Counted from the first letter of the stretch, positions 25,164 through 33,857 are shown. The stretch is DNA of 64,000 nt from DASUAS01 sp963819475 (GCA_963819475.1 CAWFWE010000008.1:496001-560000), one strand, 5' to 3'. Notes: generated from the sequence alone by a model not told the origin. Numbers and translations: made by a program.

Positions 25164-25199
25164 CGGTCGGGCTTGCTTCGAGAGCGACGAGCCCGACCG
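25164..25199. repeat. 10-bp perfect inverted repeat in the divergent region
   Basis: CGGTCGGGCT (25164-25173) and AGCCCGACCG (25190-25199) with a 16-nt spacer. No U-tract follows. It could be a transcript hairpin of the PAS-gene leader or a regulator site; the remainder of 24924-25380 is otherwise featureless apart from the box at 25096. Confidence 0.4.
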
Positions 25200-25380
25200 G
25201 ACCTGGCGAGGTGCAACGGTTTCCCGTCATTCCCCCGACGGGCGACCGCGCACCGAGGTCGGCGCGAAGGGCTCGGTGGGCTGTGGGCTGTGGAGGTTCA
25301 GCCGGGAGGTTGTGCGTCGGCGGTCAGCGCGAGAAGATCGTGCCGGTCTGCGCTTCCGTCGGGCCAGGAGGTGGCCGCAC

Positions 25381-26050
25381 ATGCAGTTGCGTGTCGCGGA
25401 TGACTCTCGACTCGTCTCTTCGTCGAGGTTGTCCGAGTCGGTGGGCAGCATCGGTTGGGCGATCGTCGATGCCGCGCCCGACGGCCTTCTCCTTGTCGAA
25501 GACCGGCGAGATCGTGCTCGCGAATCGTCGAGCCGAAGAGATCTTCGGCTACGTGCGCGGCGGACTGCTGCATTGCCCTGTCGAGCAGTTGCTCCCGAAA
25601 CGATTGCGGGCACGCCACCAAGAACATCGTGCGGCGTACGCGGTCGCGCCGCTGACTCGGCCTATGGGTACTGGAATGTTGTTGCACGGGTTACGCGCTG
25701 ACGATGTTGAGATTCCGGTCGAGGTGAGCCTGAGTCCGCTCAGGGAGGGTTCGGCGCGATTGACGATCGCGATCGTGCGTGACGTGTCGGAAGCGCGTCG
25801 AGCACGCGACGCCGCTACAGAACTTGCGCTGACCCAAGAACGCGAGCGGGTTGCTCATGAACTGCTGGATTCGATCGTCCGACGCCTGTTTGACGTCGGG
25901 CTCACGTTGGCGGCACAAATCGCCGCGCGAAACGAGGCTGGCGACGCGGCGCACGCGGTGATCGACGAGATCGACGAGACGATCCGCGAGATTCGAAGCG
26001 TCGTCTTCGATGCCCACCGGCAAGGCAATCCTCGGCCCGAGTACGAGTAG
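25381..26050 (+). pseudogene. PAS-domain sensor with a degenerate HisKA_3 segment, frameshifted near 25505
   Basis: ATG 25381 gives SVGSIGWAIVDAAPDGLLLVED. One base off, the PAS domain continues: GEIVLANRRAEEIFGYVRGGLL, then EIPVEVSLSPL. After it a dimerisation helix ERERVAHELLDSIVRRLFDVGLTLAAQ matches the DevS/NarX-type HisKA_3 helix, but the phospho-accepting His of D-L-H-D is Leu (ELLD). The protein stops at IRSVVFDAHRQG with no HATPase domain. Without the indel it would be a sensor or dimerisation module, not a kinase. Confidence 0.6.
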
Positions 26051-26116
26051 TCACACTCCCGGGCGAGTCGCGAATGCGTGCTTGCAAGTTCCCGCGCACC
26101 GCTGAAGCGCCCGGCA

Positions 26117-26130
26117 AGGACTTTCGGCAC
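26117..26130 (+). promoter_or_regulatory. weaker DosR-like box upstream of an unknown gene
   Basis: AGGACTTTCGGCAC agrees with GGGACTTTNGNCCC at 12 of 14 positions, including the full GGACTTT, about 100 nt before GTG 26233. Confidence 0.35.
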
Positions 26131-26232
26131 TGGGCCGATCGCCCGTTCCGCACGACAATCGACACTGAGGTACAGAATGACGAACATGGGCGCAACGAGC
26201 GCCACTCTTTCCCGGTTGGGAGGGCATATCCC

Positions 26233-26697
26233 GTGTTCATTCGGGAGTCCTCGCAGGTAGCGCAGTCCTTTGAGTACCTCGCGCCCTACTTCGCAACAAC
26301 CGCTTGGCTACATCCGTTGGCGATCGACGCGGTGGGCGACGCGCTGCAATCGGTGCACAACCCCTCGACCGAGGATCCGCGCCCACCAACGATCACGGTG
26401 TTGTCCGAAGCACTGCGATACGAACTCGGCTCAGCATGGGTGCGGCCCCACGAGCTGGCCGTGCCGATGCGCTGGAACAGCCGCCTCCCCCCTGAGCTGT
26501 TCCCCGAGCTCTTCGACGGTGACCTCCGCGTCGCGGGTGCGGACGCGGCCCGTTCCGACCTGACCCTTCTCGGTACCTATCCCCGTAGCCAGATTTCTTC
26601 GGTGAAGCCGGATGTGGTCCAGCAAGCCACCGAAACATGGGCGCGGGGTTTCTTGGCCAACGTTCTCCGTTCATTTCCCGACAACTCGCCGTCGTGA
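26233..26697 (+). CDS. hypothetical protein, 154 aa
   Basis: GTG 26233 is preceded by GGGAGGG at 9 nt; the frame is open upstream to ATG 26074. The product is soluble, with TVLSEALRYELGSAWVRPHELAVPMRW and LPPELFPELFDGDLRVAGADAARSDLTLLGTY, then a helical end TWARGFLANVLRSF. Small alpha/beta proteins of this look occur beside Usp genes in actinobacteria, but no family can be named. The weak DosR-like box and its location suggest membership in the stress regulon. The following 26698-27221 interval (524 nt) holds no recognisable gene. Confidence 0.5.
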   Translation: MFIRESSQVAQSFEYLAPYFATTAWLHPLAIDAVGDALQSVHNPSTEDPRPPTITVLSEALRYELGSAWVRPHELAVPMRWNSRLPPELFPELFDGDLRVAGADAARSDLTLLGTYPRSQISSVKPDVVQQATETWARGFLANVLRSFPDNSPS

Positions 26698-27221
26698 TCA
26701 AACCCGATCGCCGACCGGAATCACGCCACGACACCCAAGCGTGCTCCCCCAGGTGCCGGGGAGCTGGGCAAGCCGGCTGCGCCCGGTCAGAGCGTGGGCT
26801 GCCGTACTTCCTGCCGATGGTGAGACCGTCGGGGGCTTCGAGCACGTCTCACCGATCGCCAGCCACGTCAATTGAGACGCGGCCGCCTATCAGTGGCACT
26901 CCGCGCAGGGTGAGCCGCCCGATCCAGTCGGGCACTCACGGGGAACGAGAGCTCGTCGCGCGGCAATCCGGTGAAGAGCTCGGGTCGACAACAGCCGCTT
27001 CGGGCGCGGCGGCGACGGGACCGCCTCCGTTTTTTTCGTCGGGCGCGGTACGTCGGGCGCGGCCGCTCGAGATCTGACTCGCTTCGCAGCCGCCGTGCGT
27101 AGCGTTGAAGGGATCAGCGAGACGGGGACACGCCTCAAGGTGATTCGAGGTCGCAGCTTCCTTCAACGGGACCGGGCTGAGAGATTCCACCTTTGGGAGA
27201 CAACTGGTTGAAGGGCGTGCG

Positions 27222-27716
27222 ATGACGATTCTCACCGATGACATGAAGCGAGTCATCAGGGAACAGTCCCTTGGATTCGTCGCCACCGTGTGTCCCGACG
27301 GGAGTCCGAACCTTTCGCCAAAGGGGACGATGTCCGTTTGGGATGACGACAGTTTGATCTTCGCCGACCTTGCCTCACCGACCACGATGGCCAACATCCT
27401 GGTCAACCCGGTGGTCGAGGTGAACGTCGTCGACCCCGTCCGGCGCAAGGGCTACCGGTTCAAGGGCCGGGCTTCAGTGCATCACGCCGGACCCGTCTTC
27501 GATCGGGCCGTCCGCTCGTTCGAGGAGCATGGCGTGGAGGCGAGCAGAATCCATGGGGTCGCAGTGGTGCAGGTCGAGCGAGCGGTTGCAATGCTTTCGC
27601 CGGCGTATGCGCGGGGCATGAGCGAGGCGGAGATCGTGGAACGATTCGCTCGTCGCTTGGAAACGATCCACGGTTGGAAGATCGAGCGACAACCAGAGAC
27701 TCGCGAGAAGAACTGA
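27222..27716 (+). CDS. pyridoxamine 5'-phosphate oxidase family (split-barrel FMN-binding) protein
   Basis: A 164-residue protein with the split-barrel start LTDDMKRVIREQSLGFVATVCPDGSPNLSPKG, the strand DDSLIFADLASPTTMANILVNPVVEVNVVD and RRKGYRFKGRA. This is the layout of small actinobacterial flavin- or F420-binding PNPOx-like proteins. Substrate unknown. No DosR-like box was found in its upstream 500 nt. It is complete, unlike the related gene at 18.6-19.0 kb. Confidence 0.82.
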   Translation: MTILTDDMKRVIREQSLGFVATVCPDGSPNLSPKGTMSVWDDDSLIFADLASPTTMANILVNPVVEVNVVDPVRRKGYRFKGRASVHHAGPVFDRAVRSFEEHGVEASRIHGVAVVQVERAVAMLSPAYARGMSEAEIVERFARRLETIHGWKIERQPETREKN

Positions 27717-27784
27717 CATGCGTCTCACACCACCGCGGGATGCTGTACGCACTCGGGATCTGCCAAGCCGCGTGCTGCCATAGA

Positions 27785-27911
27785 CGACTTGCGGCCGATC
27801 GCGTCGACCTCGTCATTGAACAGGATCCACGGCGTCTCGCTTCTGGCTCTGGCGAAGAGATCGCGGACACGCGCCGCGCCGGCGCAACGAACATCTCCAG
27901 AAACTCGGAGC
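27785..27911 (-). pseudogene. FtsH AAA-domain fragment
   Basis: Minus-strand SEFLEMFV in one frame and AARVRDLFARARSETPWILF with NDEVDAIGRKS in the next match the second region of homology of the FtsH zinc metalloprotease (SEFLEMFVGVGASRVRDLF and the Walker B FIDEIDAIGR). Walker B is altered (FNDEVDA) and everything else is missing. This is a gene scrap. Confidence 0.6.
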
Positions 27912-28276
27912 ACGTCGTCTCGCTGCTGTCGCGTGCTTCGACTGTCACAGCAACGACGCTGCGACGTACTGGTGGGAGACATTGCGCCGCTCTCCTGATT
28001 ATCACCAATCACGTCGACGACGTCGCAACGCGCTGAACTTCGCCGAGTGCACGCAACACGCGGGCGGAGAGAGCGGCGACGCGGCCGAGACCGTTACGGA
28101 CCTCTCGATGCCACCGAGCTACTACACCTGGCTCGGTTGCACTCCGACACAACGCTGACGGCGCAGGAACGCAAGGCACTTGCGTCGGGCCTCCGGCCTA
28201 GCTCGCGAGGTTGGAACTGCGGTCACGGCGGCGGCTGAGTCCGCGGGACTCCTGCTCGATTCGTCGGCGGGGGCGT

Positions 28277-29623
28277 CTACATGCCGGTCGGGAACGTCTC
28301 GGGCGGCTCGCCGCGGTCCCACTGTGCGGTGCGCTCGAGTGGTTCCAGCGCGTGCGTGTGGTCGAGGTGGATCACGGCGTCGAACTGATCGACGAGTCGA
28401 GCCTGGAAGTAGTGGCTGAGGCGCTCGGTCTCGGGGCGGTAGATCACACCGATCGCCCGCTGCAGCCGGGGTTCGTCGAGCGCGGCTCGTGCAGCTGGTG
28501 CGGCAGTAGGGAGCCAGAAGCGCTCGACGCCAACATCGTGGAAGAGGTCCTCGTAGCTCCCGGCGAGCGCGGGTCGGACGCGTTTGCGCTGAGGTGCTTC
28601 ACCCCAGTTCGACGCCGCTGTGACATGACCTTCATACGTGCTGAAGCCGATGAGCGCGCACTCGTCGCCGTACCGCTGTCGTGCGAGCTGACCGACGTTC
28701 AGCTCGCCTCGCGTTCCCATCTCCGTGGCGCGGGCATCACCGACGTGCGAGTTGTGTTCCCACACCACGATCTTGGCACGACCGAACTGCCGGTCGAGAT
28801 GGTCGGCGAGTGCGTCGAGGGTCGATGCCATGTGACGGTCGCGCAGGTTCCATGACGACGTCTCGGCGCGGAACATCTGCTGGTAGTACTCCTCGGCGTC
28901 ACGCACGACCAACGCGTTCTGCTCCGCGTGGAACAGCGCGTCTTCGGCGATCCAGCCATCGCGGCGCAGGTACGCGTCCGCGCGGCGGCGGAGCGACACG
29001 AGCTGTGCGACCACCTCATTCTCGCAGGGGACGGCGCCCTCGTAGGCGAGCGCGTACCCGTACGCCTGTCCCTCGCCGCCGACGTGATCGAAGCACGCGT
29101 AGCGCTCGCGGGCCCGACGAGATTCGGCCGGATCGATGTCGTCGAGGTAGCGGATGACCGCCTCCATCGATGCCTGCAAGCTGTAGAGATCGAGCCCGTA
29201 GAAGCGAACCTTGGTGGCCGGGTGGCGTTGCGCATCGTTGCGTGCGCGCATCCACTGCACGAACTCCAAGACGTCGCGGTTGCGCCACATCCAAGCCGGA
29301 AACCGGCGGAAGTCGGCGAGCGCGGTGTCGGCGTTGCCGTCGAGCGACATTCCCATGACGTACCGGTTGACCCGGTATGCATCCGGCCAGTCGGCTTCGG
29401 CGGCGACTGCGATGAACCCGTACTCGTCCACCAGTCGCCGGGTGATGCGTGCTCGCTCCCGGTAGAAGTCCCGTGTTCCGTGCGACGCCTCACCGATGAG
29501 GACGAACCGCCGGTCGCCCACCAGGTCCAGGAGCGCGCCGTAATCGTTCTGGGCGCCGGTGATCGTCCGGACCGCTCGTGCCAGGGACGCCGGGACTGCT
29601 GCGGTCGTCGTCTCCGGCGCCAT
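28277..29623 (-). CDS. erythromycin esterase family protein
   Basis: A 448-residue member of the erythromycin-esterase superfamily. Catalytic-centre motifs are visible: FVLIGEASHGTRDFYRERA, VAAEADWPDAYRVNRY, FYGLDLYSLQASMEAV and IVVWEHNSHVGDARATEMG, with the paired His/Glu residues. True Ere enzymes hydrolyse macrolide lactones, but most genomic members have unknown substrates. M. tuberculosis Rv2030c, a DosR-regulon protein, carries the same domain. A DosR-like box lies only 35 nt before ATG 29623. Confidence 0.85.
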   Translation of the reverse strand: MAPETTTAAVPASLARAVRTITGAQNDYGALLDLVGDRRFVLIGEASHGTRDFYRERARITRRLVDEYGFIAVAAEADWPDAYRVNRYVMGMSLDGNADTALADFRRFPAWMWRNRDVLEFVQWMRARNDAQRHPATKVRFYGLDLYSLQASMEAVIRYLDDIDPAESRRARERYACFDHVGGEGQAYGYALAYEGAVPCENEVVAQLVSLRRRADAYLRRDGWIAEDALFHAEQNALVVRDAEEYYQQMFRAETSSWNLRDRHMASTLDALADHLDRQFGRAKIVVWEHNSHVGDARATEMGTRGELNVGQLARQRYGDECALIGFSTYEGHVTAASNWGEAPQRKRVRPALAGSYEDLFHDVGVERFWLPTAAPAARAALDEPRLQRAIGVIYRPETERLSHYFQARLVDQFDAVIHLDHTHALEPLERTAQWDRGEPPETFPTGM

Positions 29624-29658
29624 TGCACCATTCTCCTGATGCCGACGGCCCGAGGGCA

Positions 29659-29672
29659 GGGCCGGAAGTCCC
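29659..29672 (-). promoter_or_regulatory. DosR/DevR-like box before the erythromycin-esterase-like gene
   Basis: On the gene strand GGGACTTCCGGCCC, matching the DosR core at all but one or two positions, with its inner edge 35 nt from ATG 29623. Confidence 0.6.
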
Positions 29673-29819
29673 TGTTCGATGAGCGTCGGTCCGCGCCGGC
29701 CCTGTTAGGTTCGGCGAGCAGCCGATGCCTCGAGCGACGGAGGTGTTCATGCTCGAGCGCGTCGATGTCGGGACCCAGTCAGTGGCCCGGAATCAGTCGA
29801 GCGCCGGCGGCGACGCCGT

Positions 29820-30469
29820 TGCCACCGCCGCGACTACCTGGACACCCTCGTCGGGCAAGCGACCGTGCCCGGTGTGCGCGCGAAATTCATCGAAGACCCG
29901 GTACCCGCTCTGGCGATTGCGCGTCTTGCGGAGAGCGTCTCGGACGCGACGGTCTGCATGGCGACCCACGGGCGTGGACGGATAGCGACACCATTTCTCG
30001 GCAGTGTCGCCACCGCAGTCCTCCGACAGAGCACGACGTCGGTGTTGCTCGTCGGGCCACACTGCGACACTGCCTGGTGGCATTCTCCCGCAAGGCTCAT
30101 CGCTTGCTGGGCCGGCGCAGGATCGAACGCACTCTTGACCTGGCCACCTCAATGGGCAGATGACCTCGGTGCCGAGTTCTGGCTCGAATCCGTCTTCCAC
30201 CCAATCTCGACCTTCACATGGCCGCGAATCCACACGCCGAGTTCGAGCCGGCGCTCGCGTTGCTTGGATCCGACGTCCACGTTCAATTGCTGCCAATCCG
30301 TGCCGACTATCCGGCAGGAGCGATCGTCCAGAGTGCCCATGACCTTCCCGCGACGCTGCTCGCCATGACGACCCACGCACGCACCGGGATCGCGCACACC
30401 GCGCTCGGAAGCGTCGCTATGGACGTCGTGCATCACAGTCCGTGTCCGGTACTTGTCGCCCACAGCTGA
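29820..30469 (+). pseudogene. universal stress protein remnant, N-terminus lost and frameshifted
   Basis: The first frame runs from RRDYLDTLVGQATVPGVRAKFIEDP through CMATHGRGRIATPFLGSVATAVLRQ and WADDLGAEFWLESVFHPI. Near 30210 similarity moves to the frame that gives PHAEFEPALALLGSDVHVQLL and TTHARTGIAHTALGSVAMDVVHHSPCPVLVAHS, stopping at 30469. The first 50 or so residues with the ATP-loop VPLDGS are missing. It closely resembles the intact protein at 19048-19833 and is probably a decayed paralogue. Confidence 0.65.
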
Positions 30470-30647
30470 GCGACACCCGCGAGCGGGAACCGACCGCAAG
30501 GCCTGCGACTACCGTCCACTTCATGGCGTGTTCGACCACACGTTCACCGAGCGCATCCCTGAAGACGAGCGGCGCGTTGCACTGCACTGGATGCACGAGT
30601 AGCTCGGACGAGTGAATCCAGCCGATCACGAGGTAGACGGAGCAGAC

Positions 30648-31091
30648 ATGAGCCAAGAAGACGAACTCGGTCCGGCGTTGATCGCGACGATGGCTGCGGT
30701 GGGCGAAGGGGAGTGTTGGCAATTACTTGCCAGCGCGGAGCTGGGGCGGGTCGGCTTGCTCGTGGGAAATCGACCCGAAGTGCTTCCCGTCAACTTCACG
30801 CTCGACGGCGAAAGCGTGCTGTTCCGAACCGCGGAAGGGACCGTGCTCACCGAGGCGTCCTCGCGAGTCGTGGCGTTCGAGGTCGACCGCGTCGATGAGT
30901 CCACGCACGACGGGTGGAGCGTCCTCGTCCAGGGCGTGGCGGAAGCTATTGACGCCATGGACGCGAATTCCGCCCGGATCCGTCGCCTGGCCTTGGTGAC
31001 TTGGGCGCCCGGGGTGCGCCATCAATGGTTTCGGATCAAGCCCGACAAGGTGACTGGTCGGCGTCTTCGCATGGTGCCCGACGCACTCTGA
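30648..31091 (+). CDS. pyridoxamine 5'-phosphate oxidase family (split-barrel) protein
   Basis: A 147-residue protein: CWQLLASAELGRVGLLVGNRPEVLPVNFTLDGESVLFRTAEGT, then VVAFEVDRVDESTHDGWSVLVQGVAE and IRRLALVTWAPGVRHQWFRI, with TGRR near the end. This is the NimA/Rv-type subgroup of split-barrel FMN proteins found in mycobacterial dormancy loci and the intact counterpart of the broken gene at 18.6 kb. ATG 30648 is preceded by GGAG at 5 nt; ATG 30612 is also in frame. The 30470-30647 gap holds nothing recognised. Confidence 0.8.
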   Translation: MSQEDELGPALIATMAAVGEGECWQLLASAELGRVGLLVGNRPEVLPVNFTLDGESVLFRTAEGTVLTEASSRVVAFEVDRVDESTHDGWSVLVQGVAEAIDAMDANSARIRRLALVTWAPGVRHQWFRIKPDKVTGRRLRMVPDAL

Positions 31092-31215
31092 AACCTCAGG
31101 CTATGCAAGTGGCGGGCCGCGTCAGATCTGCCTGATGGATGCTGATGTGGGCGCGGAGCTTGTGCTCGTAGCGTCTTCGGGTCCTGGCCGGCTGGATCTC
31201 GAACTGCCTGCTGCA

Positions 31216-31350
31216 GTGATCATCGGGATCGATCCGCACAAGGCGACCCATATGGCTGTCGCGGACGACCGTGCGATCGCGCGGCTCGAGGTTGCAGCGG
31301 CGGTGCTGGCCGACACGCTCCACAAACGCGTACATCGGGATCGCCGGTGA
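31216..31350 (+). pseudogene. IS110-family transposase N-terminal remnant
   Basis: The frame VIIGIDPHKATHMAVADDRAIARLEVAA is the start of the RuvC-like DEDD transposase domain of IS110 elements (GIDPHK). Similarity is lost after about 40 residues and the frame stops at 31350, 4 nt from the stop of the converging CBS gene. No other part of the element is present. Confidence 0.65.
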
Positions 31351-31353
31351 GGG

Positions 31354-31782
31354 TCAGACCGGACCGATCGGAGAGCGACATTCTGCCCCGGCCGTACGAG
31401 CGATCTTGTCGAGCTGGCGCGTGAAGCACGCGAGGAGATCGTCGAGGCTCATGACCCCGGTCGCGTGGCCTTCGGCGTCCAATAGCGGCAGCCGCCGGAA
31501 GCCGCCTGCGGTCATCCTCGTCGCGGCCTCGAAGACGTCGACTTCTTCCGATGCCCACTCCACGTCGCTGGTCATCACCCCCTCCACCGGGGCATCCGGA
31601 CCAAGCCCGGCAGCGAGGCCCCGGACGGCGAGGTCACGGTCGGTGACGATCCCGCGCAGGTGTCCCTGACCGTCGAGGACCACGACACAACCCACGCCTT
31701 CCTCCGCCATGAGCGTACCGACGGTCTCCAGCGTCGCGTCCGAGGGGCACGACACCAACTGAGATCTCTCGAGTTCGAGCAT
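31354..31782 (-). CDS. two-CBS-domain protein (Hrp1-like)
   Basis: A 142-residue protein with CBS motifs LVSCPSDATLETVGTLMAEEGVGCVVVLDGQGHLRGIVTDRDLAVRG, abbreviated here to its landmark residues, and VEWASEEVDVFEAATRM with RRLPLLDAEGHATGVMSLDDLL. Size and order match mycobacterial hypoxic response protein 1. AAGGAGG stands 7 nt before ATG 31782. One of the best DosR-like boxes lies 56 nt upstream, which supports hypoxia-type control. Confidence 0.83.
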   Translation of the reverse strand: MLELERSQLVSCPSDATLETVGTLMAEEGVGCVVVLDGQGHLRGIVTDRDLAVRGLAAGLGPDAPVEGVMTSDVEWASEEVDVFEAATRMTAGGFRRLPLLDAEGHATGVMSLDDLLACFTRQLDKIARTAGAECRSPIGPV

Positions 31783-31838
31783 CGCGGACCTCCTTCGTTT
31801 GTTGTCGCGAGTTTCGGCGCGGGCCGGCCAAGCCGGTA

Positions 31839-31852
31839 GGGACGGAAGTCCC
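31839..31852 (-). promoter_or_regulatory. DosR/DevR-like box before a CBS gene
   Basis: On the gene strand GGGACTTCCGTCCC: perfect outer palindrome GGGAC/GTCCC, 56 nt from ATG 31782. Confidence 0.65.
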
Positions 31853-31904
31853 GGCCGAGCAACCATTGTGTGCCGGTGGACCACTGCGTATCCAGGCGCT
31901 GAAA

Positions 31905-31918
31905 GGGTCCTTTGGCCG
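31905..31918 (+). promoter_or_regulatory. weaker DosR-like box before the acidic-protein gene
   Basis: GGGTCCTTTGGCCG has the CTTTGGCC centre but deviates at the outer positions. It ends 63 nt before ATG 31982, the same spacing as at two universal stress genes. Confidence 0.35.
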
Positions 31919-31981
31919 TTGCCTGATCTCTCCGGCTGGGAGATCGTGCGGGTAGGCGCCCGATTGCAACGGAGGTGGGCC

Positions 31982-32332
31982 ATGTCCGGGACACGTGAGG
32001 GTCGGACATCGGGTGAGAACGGTGAGGTCGAGCTGCTCGACGACGGGGAGCCCGTCGATACGGTGGACACGATTGAGGAGAGTTGGGCACCGGGTGAGCC
32101 GCTCGTCGGCCTCCCGGTCGACGAGGTTCTGCGCGTGCAGGCCCTGACCGCGAGCGAACCTCCGGCGGATCTGCTCGATGTGCCCGAAGACGCCCTCGAC
32201 GTGCCGGTCCCCGATGAAGACGAATCGCTTGAGGACGAGGAAGAGAATCTCGAGCAGCTCTTACCGCGAACGGTGCTCAGCGGTGACGACCTCGAGACGC
32301 GTTACGAGGAATTCGATCCCGACGACGAGTAA
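31982..32332 (+). CDS. acidic hypothetical protein (DUF5709-like), 116 aa
   Basis: A strongly acidic, low-complexity protein: GEVELLDDGEPVDTVDTIEE, then LDVPVPDEDESLEDEEENLEQLL and a terminal EEFDPDDE. GGAGG precedes ATG 31982. The composition recalls actinobacterial DUF5709 proteins, a similarity seen by eye only. It is likely cytosolic and partly disordered. Divergent from the CBS gene and sharing its control region. Confidence 0.55.
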   Translation: MSGTREGRTSGENGEVELLDDGEPVDTVDTIEESWAPGEPLVGLPVDEVLRVQALTASEPPADLLDVPEDALDVPVPDEDESLEDEEENLEQLLPRTVLSGDDLETRYEEFDPDDE

Positions 32333-32501
32333 CGCCGGTTTCGGCCGGTGGCCGGTGCGGTCAGCGTTACGTTTCGACTGGCGCGGGGTGCCGTGGTGGA
32401 CGGCTCCCGACGCGCCCGGAAGCGCCGTGTCGTCACCGTGCGAGCGGGTCAGTGACCTTCGGCCCTGGGTCCGGCGCGGCCGACCCTCCAGGATGGGAGG
32501 T

Positions 32502-32687
32502 ATGAGGAACGCGGAGGCGACGCACCCCGGGGGCCTGACCGGGACGATGACCAGGAAGAGGGTTGTGGAATCCGTGGTGGAGACGCGGGGCGAGGAGAGT
32601 GGGACCGGATTCGTGAGTTCCTGCTCGGTGGCGTCCCGCATTGCCCGTCGCAGCACGCGCCCCGCCCGGTCGTGGTTGTTCCGGTGA
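32502..32687 (+). CDS. doubtful small ORF, 61 aa
   Basis: ATG 32502 has a good Shine-Dalgarno (GGGAGG) and the frame ends just before ATG 32689. The product is basic and Ser/Arg-rich with no family resemblance. A different frame of the same DNA ends in HAPRPVVVVPVR, which resembles a Usp C-terminus, so this may be decayed Usp DNA instead of a gene. The rest of 32333-32688 shows nothing firm. Confidence 0.2.
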   Translation: MRNAEATHPGGLTGTMTRKRVVESVVETRGEESGTGFVSSCSVASRIARRSTRPARSWLFR

Positions 32688-32688
32688 G

Positions 32689-32949
32689 ATGAGCTCCGAC
32701 CCGGGCCACCTGGCTCCTCGGCGTCCCGCGGCCGCGCACCGAGCGCTGCATCGCAACATTCCGGTGGTGGCACCCGCCGACGACCTCGAACCCTGCGTTG
32801 CCACCGTGGTGGCCGCGCCCGGACGCGCGGTGGCTGTGCTCGAGGGCGCCGACGTGGTCGGCGTGCTCCGCATCGAAGAAGTGGAGGGCCTTCTCTCCAG
32901 GTCCTTGCCGCAACCCCAACGTCGTGACGGCGCGGGAGGACGCTCATGA
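32689..32949 (+). CDS. small protein with a single partial CBS motif, 86 aa
   Basis: The residues NIPVVAPADDLEPCVATVVAAPGRAVAVLEGADVVGVLRIEEVEGLL, given by their landmark parts VATVV and VVGVLRIEEV, look like the second half of a CBS unit such as those at the end of site-2 proteases. The stop overlaps the ATG of the following Usp gene (ATGA), so translation is probably coupled. It may be a truncated CBS protein or a remnant kept for coupling. Confidence 0.45.
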   Translation: MSSDPGHLAPRRPAAAHRALHRNIPVVAPADDLEPCVATVVAAPGRAVAVLEGADVVGVLRIEEVEGLLSRSLPQPQRRDGAGGRS

Positions 32950-33761
32950 CGAAGACGATCGTGGTGCCTCTCGACGGATCCGAACGCGCCGAGGGCGCGC
33001 TCGGACCGGCGACGAGCCTCGCGGAGCGGACCGGTGCGGAGCTCGTGCTCGTGGCCGCGCGCTGGCCTGACCACGAGGACCACGAAGCCGAGAAGTACCT
33101 CGATGCGCTGACCGCGCTGTCGACCCGCGTCCCCACCCGCCCCCTACTGCTCCACGACCGGACGCCCGCCGATGCGATCGTCCTCGCGGGAGAATCGGAA
33201 GGCGCGCTGCTCTGCATGACGACGCACGGTCGCAGCGGACTGGGCGAGGTGTTCCTGGGGAGCGTTGCCGAAGCCGTCGTGCGTCGGAGTCCCGCACCCG
33301 TCGTGCTGATCGGTCCCCACATCGAACCCCAGTGGCGGCTCGACGACGCGCCGGTCACCGTGGTCGGGTACGACGGGTCCGCGCCGACGCGCGACGCGGC
33401 GCTCGCCGCCGGGCGACTCACTGTCCAGCTCGGCGGCACGATTCGCCTCATGGAGGTCGTACGCCCGAGCGACATCGTGACCACACCCCGGTTCCCGGCC
33501 GGCGACGTCGACGGGCTCGAGCGCCTCGTTGCCGACCTAGAGGAGCGTGGCGTGCCAGCGGGCTTCGACGTCCTCGACGGCTTCGACCCGGCTGACATGC
33601 TCGTCGCACAGGTCCAGCGCCTGAACGGCGCTCTGGTCGCGGTCGCGAGTCATGGTCGCGCCGGCATGAAGCGCGTCGCGCTCGGCAGCGTGACCATGCG
33701 GGTCGTGCGCCACGCTCCGTGCCCCGTCTTCGTCACCGGGCCGTGCCACCCGGAGGAGTAG
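32946..33761 (+). CDS. universal stress protein, tandem UspA domains
   Basis: A 271-residue protein. The first domain has IVVPLDGSERAEGAL and CMTTHGRSGLGEVFLGSVAEAVVRRSPAPVVLIG; the second has VVGYDGSAPTRDAAL and VASHGRAGMKRVALGSVTMRVVRHAPCPVFV. Both carry the ATP-type glycine pattern. A GTGACC-TTC-GGCCC element 225-240 nt upstream (32452-32465) is only loosely DosR-like. It is coupled to the preceding CBS-like ORF. Confidence 0.85.
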   Translation: MTKTIVVPLDGSERAEGALGPATSLAERTGAELVLVAARWPDHEDHEAEKYLDALTALSTRVPTRPLLLHDRTPADAIVLAGESEGALLCMTTHGRSGLGEVFLGSVAEAVVRRSPAPVVLIGPHIEPQWRLDDAPVTVVGYDGSAPTRDAALAAGRLTVQLGGTIRLMEVVRPSDIVTTPRFPAGDVDGLERLVADLEERGVPAGFDVLDGFDPADMLVAQVQRLNGALVAVASHGRAGMKRVALGSVTMRVVRHAPCPVFVTGPCHPEE

Positions 33762-33857
33762 CGCAGCGATCGCGGGGGCACGGGCGTGCTAGGCGCGCGC
33801 ATCGGATGCCGCGCGTTGATCATGCGATGTCTCGATCCGCCCTAACTGGCCCGCACG

